Source: Epiperipatus broadwayi
Taxonomy: Eukaryota; Onychophora; Udeonychophora; Euonychophora; Peripatidae
Length of the DNA stretch: 64,000 nucleotides
Assembly: GCA_028023455.1 (NCBI GenBank)
Contig: JAQFVV010013062.1
Span: 64,001 to 128,000 of the forward strand
Reading direction: 5' to 3'
This document shows positions 46,790-58,315 of this stretch, one piece after another. Position numbers and translations under genes: made by a program. The notes below the pieces were generated by a model. It was given only the letters and a program-made list of their open reading frames with translations, was not told the origin of the DNA and ran no database searches. Numbering within the stretch: the first letter of the stretch is position 1; each line of letters starts with the position of its first letter.

Positions 46790-47195
46790 AATGTATCTAT
46801 AATGGCAATTTTGTAGAGCTTAATGATTAAGATCAATGAAAGTCAGGAAGTTAATTTATATAAGAATTTAAATAGAGCCAGGAAAATTTATCAGGAGATT
46901 TAATGAATAATCTCAATGAAAGTCATGAAAAATTAGCAAGATAACTAATGAATAAGATTGATGAAAATTAAAAAAAATGTGACAAGAATCAAATTGAAAT
47001 GAAGCAAAGTCAATAAGAGAATTAACTAGAAATGAAGCAGGGTCAGGAAATGTTGGTAATGAAGATAGAAGAGGATCAGTATAAGATGTGTATACAGAGT
47101 TACTTTATAAAATAGGAATGGGACAGGGGCAAATAAATGATTTGAAAGTTAAGTTTAATGAACTAGAGAGTAAGATGGAAGAAACATCAATATTA
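46790..47195 (+). pseudogene. Possible decayed coiled-coil coding relic
   Basis: Across frameshifts the plus strand reads short lysine/glutamate-rich pieces such as KINESQEV, LNESHEKLA, MNKIDEN and NELESKMEE, with GAAAGTCA-type text recurring about every 65-70 bases. This could be a decayed gag-like coiled coil of a retroelement. Evidence is weak; AG-rich simple sequence could give the same impression. Confidence 0.2.
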
Positions 47196-48249
47196 TAATA
47201 ACCAACCTAAATAAAATTGAAACAAAACTAATTATATTTACAATTACTTAATTATCAACCCGACTTTCATCTCTTATTGAAATTTTTTTAAGATTTAAAG
47301 TTTTATACATCACATGACCTATTAATTGCATTTACTTCACATATTGGACATTATTTTACCTTCAATAATATAATTAACATTATACATATAAGCATATAAA
47401 TAAATGACAGAATAAAAATACATAAAAAAAAACACATAAAAAAAAAAAAAAATTTAAACTACGTGCCCATATAAACAAATAATATAAAACTCTGTCAGAT
47501 AATGAAAACCATTCAGTTCCAGTATGTCACCATGATTCTGGTATACAGTACCAAAAGCACTTGGCAAATTGTTGTTTATAATTAATGTTTGCATTTTGGA
47601 TGCTCTGTCTATCACACTTTATTCATGTAAAATAATACCTATATAGATAAATATTACCCCCCCCCCTCTTTTATAAACTTTCATTCACAATTTTTTTTTT
47701 GAATCTGTGGCCATCAATCTAATGAAGACATCATTTGATGTTAAAGGAAGTTGGCTTTTAATTAAAGGGAATGATGGTATGGCTGTTTTGTCTTGTATAT
47801 ATATGCTGTATGTATCTTATTGAAATTTACTTGAAAAAGTATATTTGTTAATAGATGAAACCATGGTTATGGAAGAATTTTAGTAAAATTTTATTGTTTT
47901 GGCTAGTATTGTAATATTATATGATAGCAGCTGTCTTTTTGCATTTCCACAAATATCTTACTATTCTAGAAGATAGATTCTACTTACCAGACTGTTTAAT
48001 TGCATTGTAACTTTTTTATATTAATGTTAATTCCTTCTATGTTAAAAGTAATTAAAGGCATTTTACTGACCAATATTAGATGGACAGATAGATTGATTGA
48101 TTACAAATAATCCCTCTTGAAAACCCTTAATTTTTAAAAAAAATTCTGATATAATTTCAGATTTGACTCCATAGTCATTGTAATCTAATTGATAAATTAC
48201 TCTCATTATGTAAATGTATTAGTGTGTGTATGAGAGAGTTTATATGCAT
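47196..48249. other. AT-rich gene-free stretch
   Basis: No feature supported. A minus-strand CTG|GTAAGTAG donor near 48010 has no open frame behind it. Confidence 0.4.
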
Positions 48250-48400
48250 GTCTGTGAATAGGGATATATGAATATAATAGTAAACACATCTGCCTGTTAT
48301 GTTCACAATCTGGGTTCAAATCCATACTAAGTAACATTTGAAAATCTTTTTAGATTTTAATCATGTTTAGAATTTTTATTTCAAATAACCAAACTACTAT
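48250..48400 (+). mobile_element. tRNA-derived SINE family S2
   Basis: TAGTAAACACATCTGCCTGT and GGGTTCAAATCC resemble the second half of a tRNA. A body with AAGTAACATTTGAAAATC, TTTAGAATTTTTATTTCAAA follows and matches the S2 copy at 41270-41405. Confidence 0.45.
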
Positions 48401-48872
48401 CTATATTATATTAGTCAGTAAGTGAGTTATCTAATTGTTTTTAGCTTGATAATAAAACTAGGATAAATAAATACTTAAATATTCAACACATAGGAAAATG
48501 GTCAGTGCAGTGATTAATATATTTCTTTTCACTGTTCTTCTGTGAAAGGTGAGGAGCAGTCAATGTGGCATTGTCCAGCTGTGAATTATTTAAAGACTAG
48601 TTTACCTTTCACAGATTTATATGTGTAAATCTTTGTATTTATAGAAAACAGTCTTGAATATCTGTTATACCTTTAAACAGGTAGTCTTGGCTGAATTCAA
48701 CACTCCATTTTTTTTTTTTGGTATAAGCATACATTATTTATTATTTTAAGCTAAAAATGGATTCAGCACCTATAGAAATATTATATCTCTCCCACCAACA
48801 ATAAAGGTTACATCGTACTATAATTGTATTGTTCATTTCTATTATCAGTGCATTAATACTAATTCCACTTAC

Positions 48873-48966
48873 CAGATTAACTTTTGCCCAGTTGACAAAC
48901 AGTTTGGACTTGAAAGCTAATACTTCACCAAGGTCCAATCTATAATGATCACCATTAACTACTTCC
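48873..48966 (-). CDS. Internal exon of an unidentified gene
   Basis: On the minus strand, TGTACAG precedes and CTG|GTAAGTGG follows 94 bases that are open in only one of three frames. The reading is EVVNGDHYRLDLGEV, LAFKSKLFVNWAKVNL: one base of a split codon, then 31 whole codons, ending in phase 0. G+C is near 40%, well above the flanks, as expected for conserved coding sequence. A branch-like CACTGAT lies about 28 bases before the acceptor. I do not recognise the protein. This is the best sign in the window that it lies in or near a real gene with long introns. Confidence 0.55.
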
Positions 48967-49069
48967 CTGTACAATCACATTTTTAAAATTATCAGTGAGC
49001 TTTACAATAATATCAACATGCTTACCAAACAAATATCATTAAGAACAACCATTATTTCAACATTGTTTT
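48967..49069. other. Possible intron start, nothing else seen
   Basis: AT-rich, between the exon and an F3 copy that would lie within the upstream intron. Confidence 0.3.
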
Positions 49070-49410
49070 TTTTAATTAGAAGGGATTTGAACTCAGATTT
49101 TCAAGCTTCTTACATCTATCCACTCCATCTTATACAACCGATACGCGTAACCTCATACGTTTAAAAAAATAAATGCTCTCCAATATATGTATTTCATGCT
49201 GAACCAGCACTCATCAGTTGATCCAGATCATCATTTCCCACATATATATATGTAATCAGTGCTCAGTTTATATTAAGATAGCAAATCTTCAAATTTTAAT
49301 GGATAGGTTTCAATCTTTTTCACCCTCCAACTCTTCAGCTATCCATATCTTTAAAAATCTAATGATATAACACCAAAGCCCTTGTTGATACCAATATTTA
49401 TTTATTTGAT
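49070..49410 (-). repeat. F3 repeat
   Basis: From AATTAGAAGGGATTTGAACTC through the hammerhead block to GCCCTTGTTGATACCAATAT. On the minus strand the B-box-like GAGTTCAAATCCC and a possible A box (AAGATGGAGTGGAT) lie about 35 bases apart, downstream of the hammerhead. Confidence 0.75.
49175..49229 (-). ncRNA. Hammerhead ribozyme motif, canonical core (F3)
   Basis: Minus strand: outer stem I GATC / GAGC (one pair lost), internal loop TGGA / A, inner TCAA / TTGG (one G-U), exact core CTGATGA, stem II GTGCTG / loop GTT / CAGCAT with six pairs (the basal one G-U), GAAA intact, then TACATATA and the 3' arm TTGG. The cleavage triplet would be ATA. If CAGCAT was CAGCAC and TACATA was TACGTA before CpG decay, the ancestor had a perfect stem II and a palindromic stem III like F1 and F2. 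Confidence 0.6.
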
Positions 49411-50699
49411 TAATTTATGGAAAATGATTATCGTTATTACTTATAGTTTCTATATTTATTATTACAGTTATTGTTATCTGGGAAAATATTTATAAAGATA
49501 AATTTTAAGAAACTGATATGCAGACACTGATAAACCTTAAATCATCTCTATTTTTTATAAATCATGTTTGTTATTGTAATACTCTAGATAACTTCTTTTT
49601 ACTGTAATTTTTTCCTTTCTAATGTTACTCTAGTGAATATCTTTGATCTTTTTTAAAGCACGTGCAGTACCTTGAGGCAATAAACTTAACTTTTTTTTAA
49701 ACATTCCAAAGATGTATTCTAAATGTTAGCAATATAATCAATTCTTGCCCTAACCCTTCCTTTGCAAGCATGGCTACAAGCGAAGGAAAGCATTTGTTTG
49801 TTTTGGTCTGAAAAATTTCCGTTTGAATCATGGGGGGCTATAACTAAATAATTGTCCATAATTCCAGCTGTGGTACTACAAGTTTTACTTCTCTGTAATT
49901 CTTCATTCTAGAGTGGTAATATCTACTTGTTGTAGTTGGAGTCAGTAAAAGAGATGCCAGAAGAAAATTATAGATACTACACAAATCTGCCTATGTAATA
50001 GATATATAAAAATTCATAATTATACATACTGTATATACCTATATGTCTGTGTATATTTATATAATTAATAATTGTATTCATATGTGTATAAAGATATATT
50101 ATGGATAAACATCCCCGCGACAATATTTATTCTTTTATTATAAATAATCGTATGTTTAGTTGCTCTTCAGGTCATGTGATGTTTGAGAACTCGTATGATA
50201 AGTGAACACAATAAGTGACCAAATTTAGGTATTTTTAATTTTATTTTACTCAACTGAAAATCGATCCAGAAATCTTTCTCTCTTGAATCGCCCCTCAACC
50301 GTAGGATTAATCCACACAGAGTCCAATGATTAAAAACCTATACTGTTGATTTTTATTTTTACGACTTCTCTCATTTTAGTTATTAAATCATTTTATTTGT
50401 ATGAAACAAACAAATTTTAGACCAGAGGCATAAAAAAATCTATAAAATTTATGTCATAGAAGGTTGTGTGTATTTGTAATGCCTAGATAATATCTTTTTA
50501 AATATCTATAAGTTTATAATCTGAAAATAAAGTTCGCATTCGTTGACATTTTCAAACTACGTTTTTTTATTTGAATGATTATTTTAAAAAATCGTAAACG
50601 TATGATACTTGATTATTCAAAATGGAAAAAGACTAAATATAACAAAAAGAAACATGCTTTTAAATGAAATTCTCTACAATGAAAAATGTAGCTCCATTT
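49411..50699. other. AT-rich gene-free stretch
   Basis: No supported gene. A less AT-rich patch at 49745-49930 has no clean exon boundaries. Confidence 0.4.
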
Positions 50700-50850
50700 C
50701 ATTTATACATTATAGGCTAACTTGATTGGTTACGAGATTTTTATCTGAAACATCCTAAGCTCATTAATCATGTAAAAAAATTCAAAATTTACCTGAGCTG
50801 GGCTCTAATTGAAGAATAGTAAGACATGGTTTTACTCATACCAAATGTTA
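50700..50850 (-). mobile_element. Degenerate S2 SINE copy
   Basis: Minus-strand text AGGTAAATTTTGAA, GAGCTTAGGATG and GTAACCAATCAAG matches the S2 body order; the tRNA-like part is heavily changed. Confidence 0.3.
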
Positions 50851-50929
50851 GGCTTTGAATAGTTTTTTTCATATTTGTTTTACTTTCTAAGTAAGAATAA
50901 AAAAATATCTATTTAGTGACCAATTTTTG

Positions 50930-51060
50930 ATGGCTGGCTTCATAGCTATGGGCTAGCTACCAGACAAAAAAAAAATAAACCAGTTTAGAGCTTGGAACTT
51001 TTTTAAAATTTGCATGAGCCAGATTTGAATCCTAGGTCATACACATGTCATGCAGATTTT
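50930..51060 (-). mobile_element. Degenerate S2 SINE copy
   Basis: Minus-strand AGGATTCAAATC (B-box-like), GCAAATTTTAAAAAAG and TAGCCCATAGCTATG fit a diverged S2 copy containing an A/T-run insertion. Confidence 0.28.
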
Positions 51061-51079
51061 CTAAGGATTTTAATATATA

Positions 51080-53245
51080 TTTAAAGAAAATTTAAAACTA
51101 CATGATATAAATATGAATTAGCATATGTAAAAACATATTAGAATAATTTTTTCTTAGATATCAAACTGGTTATTAGTAAGCATTTTATTTTATCTAAATC
51201 ATATTTTTAGCTTAATTTTTATGACAATAAATGTTTCGTGATTTATCTTAGAAAAAAAATGTTCACACGGTCAAAAAATTATAAGATAATTTATAAACAT
51301 TCACACAAGCAAAAATATAAGAAAATTTACTCATCTGTTCTACAATTTGTTTATTAATGGATAAAAATATATATTTTTGTAAATGAATAAATAATATATA
51401 TATATATTATCAACACAATTTATATATTATAATTTAGAGTTCTTTTAATATAATAAATTTCACTGTTTGTAATATAAAATGAGAACTTTATATGTTGATT
51501 ATATATTTATACACACAAAGATAAAAAAATTGGTAAAAAATAATCATATAGATTAACATTTTTTATTCACTTTATTTATGCTTAACTTAAGTTTGTTTTT
51601 ATTATTATAAAATGAGATTTATTGAAAAATTTATTTATTTTTACATGGTATTTAGTAAATAAATATTCAAAATTTAATCGAATCTTTTAAGAATGGATTT
51701 AAGATTGTGTTGTGGTTAATTAATTCTTACACCTAAAATTCTGAAATTAATCTTCACAACTAAATTAAGAAAATTTAATTAAGTTCTTTATTAATCATGA
51801 TGGTTATCATAAACAAATGATTATAATAATATTTGATGTATATCACTTTATCAAAACCATTTTTACCTTATCCATGTTGTGATTAGGTTTAAATATCATA
51901 CTTAAATTCTTTCTAAAAAATAAAATTTAAAAATGTATCTTTATTATTATCACAATTTATAATTTATGGATGTAATATCCTAAATGTGAGATAGATTAAA
52001 ACAACATTTAATTGGAGATTATTCTTAGCTTTTTATCATCATATATATACATATTGTTAAAAGGAGGTTGCCTTGACAATAAATTGAGATTGTTGATTGT
52101 TATTGATATTGGGATTGTCTAAGTGTTGACTGATTTTAATGATTATCTATATATGTATATATTGACAAAAATGAGAATTTTAGTAATCAATTCTTTGTAT
52201 AATAAGTTTTATCAGAGATGAAGTAGAATTATTGAGCATGTTCAGTTTTTTTATATTTATAGTATTAAAATATACACTTCTAAGGAATATATGATTTATC
52301 ATAATCCTATTTCTATAGCTATAAGACTCAATAATCTTTTTCATACTGTAATATTGATATATGGCATTAAGTCTCTTTATTTTAAATTCAAAAATGTATA
52401 CAAAAAAAAATAAAACTGCAATTTATCTGTGCTAAAATTTATTTAATTCACTGGTCATCAACATACATAAATTTAGTCAAAATTCTGGACTTCTCTAGCG
52501 TTGTATTTACTAGTGTCTTTTTTAATTATTTTAAAATAAAATATTGGCTTAGTAATTTCAATAATTCATTAGATAATAATAGGAATAATTATCAAAAATC
52601 CTTTTATAAAATATAACCTTGCAAATGTACACACATATACTCCATCTTGTATTGATACTTGTAGCAATTGTATTACTTATTTAAATTTTGGCTATTTAAT
52701 CTTTTAGAAAACTCAACATTATAATTCAATTTAGCTAATATTAATATTCTTTTTCAAATTATATAATTTTATTAATAAAACATTATATTTAATAAAAAAA
52801 ATTTAATGAGGAAATGTATAAGAAGTGTTTATTATTTTATAAAGTTTATAAGCATAATTTTTTATTATAAATAAAAAGAAATGTTTTATTTTAAATATCC
52901 TTTAAACTACTAATAACAGTTTTATCATAGTAAAAATGTAAGAATATATATATATATGTGACATGCTAGCCATATCAGCATCAACAAAACAAAAAATTCC
53001 AACAAATAAAATAAAATATTATTAAACAATATTAATTTTTTGGACTTGATTTTAAAGTCCTTTTAAAAAGTTCTTCATTTTTTTTGTAATTATTTTTTTA
53101 TTAGCTAGGCTTAGAAGATATAGGAACTGTTATATAGTTTATTTAATGAAGTGTTTCTTGTGATAATAATAAGTATATGCTCCCAATAAAAGATTTTTAT
53201 TTATGACATCCTCTGGAGATTTCCATGAAGTTTGGCCTTTTTTCA
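51080..53245. other. Very AT-rich gene-free stretch
   Basis: Among the most AT-rich parts of the window, with many AT dinucleotide runs. No feature supported. Confidence 0.45.
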
Positions 53246-53430
53246 ACATCATCATCATCATTGTCAACCATTATCAGTCCACTACAGGATGAAGATTTTT
53301 TAAAGTTCAATCCATGTTCTCTACATCATCCCCCCTACTTTATTTCATCCATCCATCTCACATGTGGTCAAGATCTTTCTAGGTCTTTTGCAAACCTCTT
53401 GGAATCCAATTTAAGATTTCAATTGTTCAT
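53246..53430 (-). mobile_element. RTE-like 3' end fragment
   Basis: The plus strand reads CATCATCATCATCATTGTCA then CAGTCCACTACAGGATGAAG and TTCATCCATCCATCTCACA, matching the 3' end of the element at 34905. About 180 bases remain. The open frame 53225-53446 is the antisense of it. Confidence 0.8.
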
Positions 53431-53838
53431 TTATTATAATCTCTGACATAGTAAATAAAAAAATTTCATGTGGTTATCAAAGCAAATTATTCCAGTATGG
53501 TAAATGGTTTATTGATTATAAATTTAATAAATACATTCATGTAGAATCTTAACACTGATTTCTGTGCAGTTGGTGCTCTAACTTTTTCCGAACTCCTGAG
53601 TAATAGAGCCATTATCATTTTTTTTTTTTAATTTTATAAAAAACAAAGCAAGTTCATTTTTTTTATTTTGAAAAAAGGAGTCAATTAGATTCTTATCTCA
53701 ATTAATTATTCGATTATATGGAAATATTTATAAAATAGAAGAGACACTATTGCACACTTTGAGGAAAAATTTATTAAATTTTAACGTTAAAAAAATAAAA
53801 TTAAAGATATATATTCTTATAAAGATTTATTATTTAAC
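53431..53838. other. AT-rich stretch, nothing recognised
   Basis: No feature supported. Confidence 0.4.
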
Positions 53839-53941
53839 TTTTTTTTTTTTTTATGTGTCAAAGCATCGGCCGGGAAGCGAACCCGCAAACCCGGAACAAC
53901 TGCTTGTAAGGCAGCTGTGCTGACTACTCAACCACCAACGT
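53839..53941 (-). mobile_element. tRNA-derived SINE (S1), second copy
   Basis: On the minus strand ACGTTGGTGGTTGAGTAG, GCTGCCTTACAAGCAG, then GCGGGTTCGCTTCCCG (a better B box than in the 33-kb copy) and CCGATGCTTTGACACAT, ending in a run of 14 A (T on plus). It differs from the first copy at about ten positions. GTTAAAT near both ends hints at a target duplication. Confidence 0.8.
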
Positions 53942-54561
53942 ATTTCTAAAATTTAACAACAAAAAAAATTATATTAACAATATACAAAACATTAAATATT
54001 TAACTTTATTTTATCTTTAATTACCTTTACTTTCAATATTCACAATTAACTTTATTTACATTGTTATTAGAATGCAGTTATTTTAATATTAAAATGTAAT
54101 ATACTACATCTTTAATTTTAAAGTTTGTGAGCACATGCAAACATGCATCTTTGCAATAATAAGTCTTTATTATTTTTGTGTAAAGTGGATAATTTAGAAT
54201 ATATTCTATGATTATATTTAAATTTTAAATTTTCTTATATGATCTGTACAAGATTTCTCTTTATAATATTAATAACTTTTATTCTCATCTATTAAATGCT
54301 TAACTTAACCATATTAAACATTTCAAATTATAAGAATTGGTACTAGAGTAAATATTTTAATTAAACTTCCATTTTTTAAAAAAATGAAATTCATTTTTGG
54401 ACCATACTCCTATTATTTTTGATGATCTTTTTTATTACAAATAAAATATACTTGTATTTGCTAGCTTTATATTTAAATTAGGGTCATCATCATGGAAAAC
54501 ATTCAATATAAATATAAGATTATTTTTAGTTTTGTTTTATTATATATATATTCATTTACAT
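53942..54561. other. AT-rich stretch, nothing recognised
   Basis: No feature supported. Confidence 0.4.
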
Positions 54562-55440
54562 TACCAAAACTTTTTACAGCAGTGCTGCAAGAAGTGTTTT
54601 GTGGATTAAAATGGGAAGCTAAAAAAGTGAAAGTAAATGGAGATTATTTAAGCCATTTAGATTTTGCAGATGATGTTGTTGTTTTTGCAAATAATGTGTT
54701 AGAGCTGCAGGAAATGTTGCAGGAGTTATCAGATGAAAGTAGGACTAAAGATAAATGTTAAAAAGACTAAAGTGATGCTTAATGGATTTTTTCAAAATAT
54801 GAAAATAAAGGTTGATTATGATGAATTAGAAGAAGTTAACAGTTACAAATACCTTGGTCAGATTATTATTACAGATGGAAACATAATGGATGAAATTAAT
54901 TATAAAATTAAACTTGGTTGGAGTGCTTTTGGTAGAAATAACTTGATACTAAAAGAAATATGTCTATGTGTTTGAAAAGGAAAGTTTTTAATAAATGGAT
55001 TTTACCAGTTCTTACTTATAGATCTGAGACTTGGACACTTAATAGAAGAGCATTACTGAGACTTCAGAGCACTCAAAGAAGTATGGAGAGATGCATGTTG
55101 GGAGTAACAAGAAGAGATTGAAAACTCAATATATCTGTAAGAGAACAAACAGGTGTTATTGACCTCATTGAAAAAATTAAAAGGCTGAAGTGGAGTTGGG
55201 CTGGACATATTGCTAGAAGAGATGATAATAGATGGACAATTGAAATTTTAAACTGGATTTCAAGAGATTATAAAAGACTCAGAAAGTGACCACATGTGAG
55301 ATGGATGGATGAAATAAAAAAATGTGCAGGCGTGATGTGGAGAAGAGAGAAGCTAAAGATTGGAGAAGATGGATTGAACTTGGAGAGATCTTCATCCTGC
55401 AGTGGATTGATAATGGTTGTTGATGATTATGATGATAAAA
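54562..55440 (+). mobile_element. RTE-like non-LTR retrotransposon, severely 5'-truncated
   Basis: Begins within the RT at PKLFTAVLQEVFCGLKWEAK and runs through HLDFADDVVVFANN (motif C), NSYKYLGQIIITDG, PVLTYRSETWTLNRR, the LKWSWAGHIARR block and HVRWMDEIKKCAGVMWRR to a TGATGATTATGATGAT tail. A frameshift at about 54745 is a clean loss of one copy of the 8-base direct repeat AAAGTAGG that the 34.9-kb copy still has in duplicate form. Further frameshifts follow. No coding capacity remains. Confidence 0.85.
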
Positions 55441-55966
55441 TTACCACAAAGAAAAATGCATCAAATATAACTTGTTGTTGTGAAAGTCAAAAATTCAACT
55501 TCATCAATCTCTTTTCATTATTATAAAGAGGAATTTTGAACAGAAACATTATTATTAAGAAATCTAATTTAGGAAAATTTTAGTCATTTAAAATAATGAT
55601 GACATAATATTGTGTATAAAAATTATGACTGAATGCATCCAGTAAAAATGCTAACCTTTGTGTTAGCAAATATATATCACATAATAATGAGTATTTTGTA
55701 ATTTTTTTCAAAAATGAGAAAATCAGTCAGTGGTGTTTTTTTCATGATAAGCTGGAATCTATTTTTGATTTTAATATTCAGATCATGTTTCATACATAAC
55801 TTTCTTCAAAAACTACTATTTCAGAGAAACTTTTCCAGAGTAAAAAATATTGAATATTTTAAAGCTATATTTGGTAAATATAGTTGTAAAATCGATCTTC
55901 ATTGGTAGATAATCTGCCAAATTTGAGAATTTTGAATCATTTATTGAGCAGTTGTGTATGAGAATG
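55441..55966. other. AT-rich stretch, nothing recognised
   Basis: The open frame at 55714-55908 has no recognisable motif. Confidence 0.35.
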
Positions 55967-55967
55967 C

Positions 55968-56194
55968 TAGACAATGGAAGTAATACTGGCTCAGATATCT
56001 CAAAAGTGTCTGTTTAACCATTCAACAGCATATAAAAATATACACTCTGTTATGACATTTTTGATTGCATATGACATCTTCAGAAGATTAAAGAAAGGTT
56101 TTTCTTATCACTTCACTTATTGGCAGGTATGGGGATTTTGAATAATGCATCCAAAAGATTTCTTGAGCATTTCATACTGCTTGAAATTATAAAT
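55968..56194 (+). CDS. Exon-like open text, unknown
   Basis: Two overlapping readings. One frame runs from about 55968 to a donor CAG|GTATGG at 56126 (VILAQISQKCLFNHSTAY, then VMTFLIAYDIFRRLKKG, FSYHFTYWQ). Alternatively, an acceptor at 56126 (TTATTGGCAG) and donor AAT|GTAAGT at 56194 bound MGILNNASKRFLEHFILLEI in a single open frame. Both cannot be right without a 29-base intron. Could be a real exon, a decayed transposase or chance. Confidence 0.22.
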
Positions 56195-56869
56195 GTAAGT
56201 AAATATTGGTGATCATAAGAATTCCAGATCTTCATCATTAATTAATAGATGCCATTAAAATCACAATATTTTGATATTTATATGACTGCTATTTCTCAAA
56301 AGTGATCTATAAATCATTATTATTTTTCATACTCTTTAATGCCATATTAAATATTGAGGTAGGAAGCACATGGATTACATTTCTAATTATCCACTTCTTT
56401 CTTCTGCACTAAATTCTTCTAAACATTTTATACTTTTCTGATAAATTATATCACTATACTATACGTTATTATACATCATCATAGTAATTTCAGAGATAAT
56501 ATCCACCATAATATAATTTTTTCATCAATTTTACTATGGATGTATTTTGGTAATGAAATATTAGTGTATAGTTTCATGGATCTGTCATCTTTTTATGATT
56601 ATCATTATTTATTTTTTTACTTTTAAAAATAAAATTTATTAAAGTAATTAGAAGCTACATACATATGACTGATATTATAAGATAATGATACATATAATTA
56701 ATTCATAATGTTAAAAACAAGAAAAGTAAAACAAATAAATAAAGATTAAATTAGATTAAATAGTAATATAGTTTTTCTATTTACAATGTGTATAATGTTA
56801 TAAAAAATAAGTGTGTGGATATATATAATAGCAATAAAAATAATAAATATAATAGTAATTAATTATTAA
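56195..56869. other. AT-rich stretch, nothing recognised
   Basis: No feature supported. Confidence 0.4.
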
Positions 56870-57320
56870 ATATAGTCTTTCAATCTAGAAGAAGTGCTTT
56901 AGGTTAATTCCTTAACCCTCCTCAACTGCCAAATTTCAAAAACATAACGGAAGCATGTATCATCAACTCAAATCCCATGAATCCCAAATTTTAATCTTAG
57001 CAAATTGTCTATTAATTATATTCATTTTATTTCTATTTATTAAAATTGCTTCCTTAATTTTTCTTTTATTATGGGTTCTCTCATGAAAAATTTTAGCACT
57101 TTCAATATCAAACTTTATTTTATATTTACATGTTTTTTCATGATCCAAGTAAACTGAAGCATTTATCAAATCATTATTTATTTTTATTTTTTAAATGCTT
57201 GTATAATGCTCCTTTTATTTTTTCTTCAATACTGCACTTTGATTCACCTATATATGATAACATACACCCACAAAATATTTGATACAACATTACTTTTCTG
57301 CTTCACAGGTTTTTAATGAT
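56870..57320 (-). mobile_element. Old Penelope-like element relic (3' end)
   Basis: On the minus strand: frameshifted GIY-YIG remains (QKSNV, MLSYIGES-like text near 57250), then an open tail (INASVYLDHEKTCKYKIKF, NRKMN-type residues to WDSWDLS, 57169-56963) clearly related to the C-terminus of copies A-C, then a 3' region sharing CCTCAACTGCC and GGAAGCA blocks. It is far more diverged than A-C, so it marks an older wave of the same or a sister lineage. Its hammerhead-like segment reads TTGAGGA with stem II GGTTAA / TTAACC, and GAAA changed to TAAA. Confidence 0.8.
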
Positions 57321-58315
57321 ATGTATGATATTATTAATGTAAATAAAGGTTTATTACAGAAAATAATTACCACAAAACACATAATTATTCATACTAGCAA
57401 AATTAACTTAAATTAGTTATGCATATATATATATATGCAGAACACACACACACACCAAAAAGAGCAATAGCTAGAGTCTTAATAATTGTTAAAAAAGATT
57501 TTTTTTAATAAAATAAAAAAAATTGTAATAAAAAAAAGCCAAATGATATACTAAGATGAATTGAAAAAATATATAAAAAAGATGCTGATTAAACGACTAT
57601 AAACAAGAGTGAATTCTCTAATTTTGATTTTTATTAATTTAAGAAAGGAAGGAAAATTTTAATTTTTAAGATTTAGGTTTATAATTCAATAAGTGGAAAA
57701 AAAAGATGAAAGTGATAATTTTTATATTTGAAAATAGTCTTTACTAAATATTTTTAATGACACATTAAAAAGTAACATGACTGTGGTTATAAATGAAGAA
57801 AGCTGGCAATAAAGACACTCAAACAAAAAATACCATAATCTCTTTGTTACATAATGAGATTCATATTTGTAAATTTTATTTGCCATAGCAGAAAGCTTTT
57901 CATGTTTAATTTAATCAAGAAATCAAGACGTTTGATATAAATATATTAATAACTATGAGAAAATATCAAGGAACTTCTTTATAATCAGTGTCAGTGGCTG
58001 AATTATGAACTTCTCAGTATCTTCTTCCTTTAAGAAATAAAGATGAATATAAGGTTGAAAATTTTTTCAATTTTTTTTTTCTTGATAGGGAGATGGCTAT
58101 TTGAATTACAAGAAAGTATGATTCAACATTTGATTAGAAAATAGTAAACTTGTCATCACATTATTTATTTTCTGTAAATAAAAAAGTAGAGATGCAGAGC
58201 AATTATAAACCATTGGAGATCTGCATATTTGTTATTGCTCGTACTTCTGCTCTTTTACCACAAATTAATCTGTTGCCTATAAGTTTTCACTATAATATTT
58301 TTTTCTGGAAAAAAT
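57321..58315. other. AT-rich stretch, nothing recognised
   Basis: No feature supported. Confidence 0.4.

Noticed and set aside
47990-48060. Minus-strand exon ending in CTG|GTAAGTAG
   Set aside because: No open frame behind any plausible acceptor.
32398-49221. CRISPR-like or phage-type direct repeats
   Set aside because: The repeats are dispersed, long and eukaryotic in context; there are no spacer-separated short repeats.
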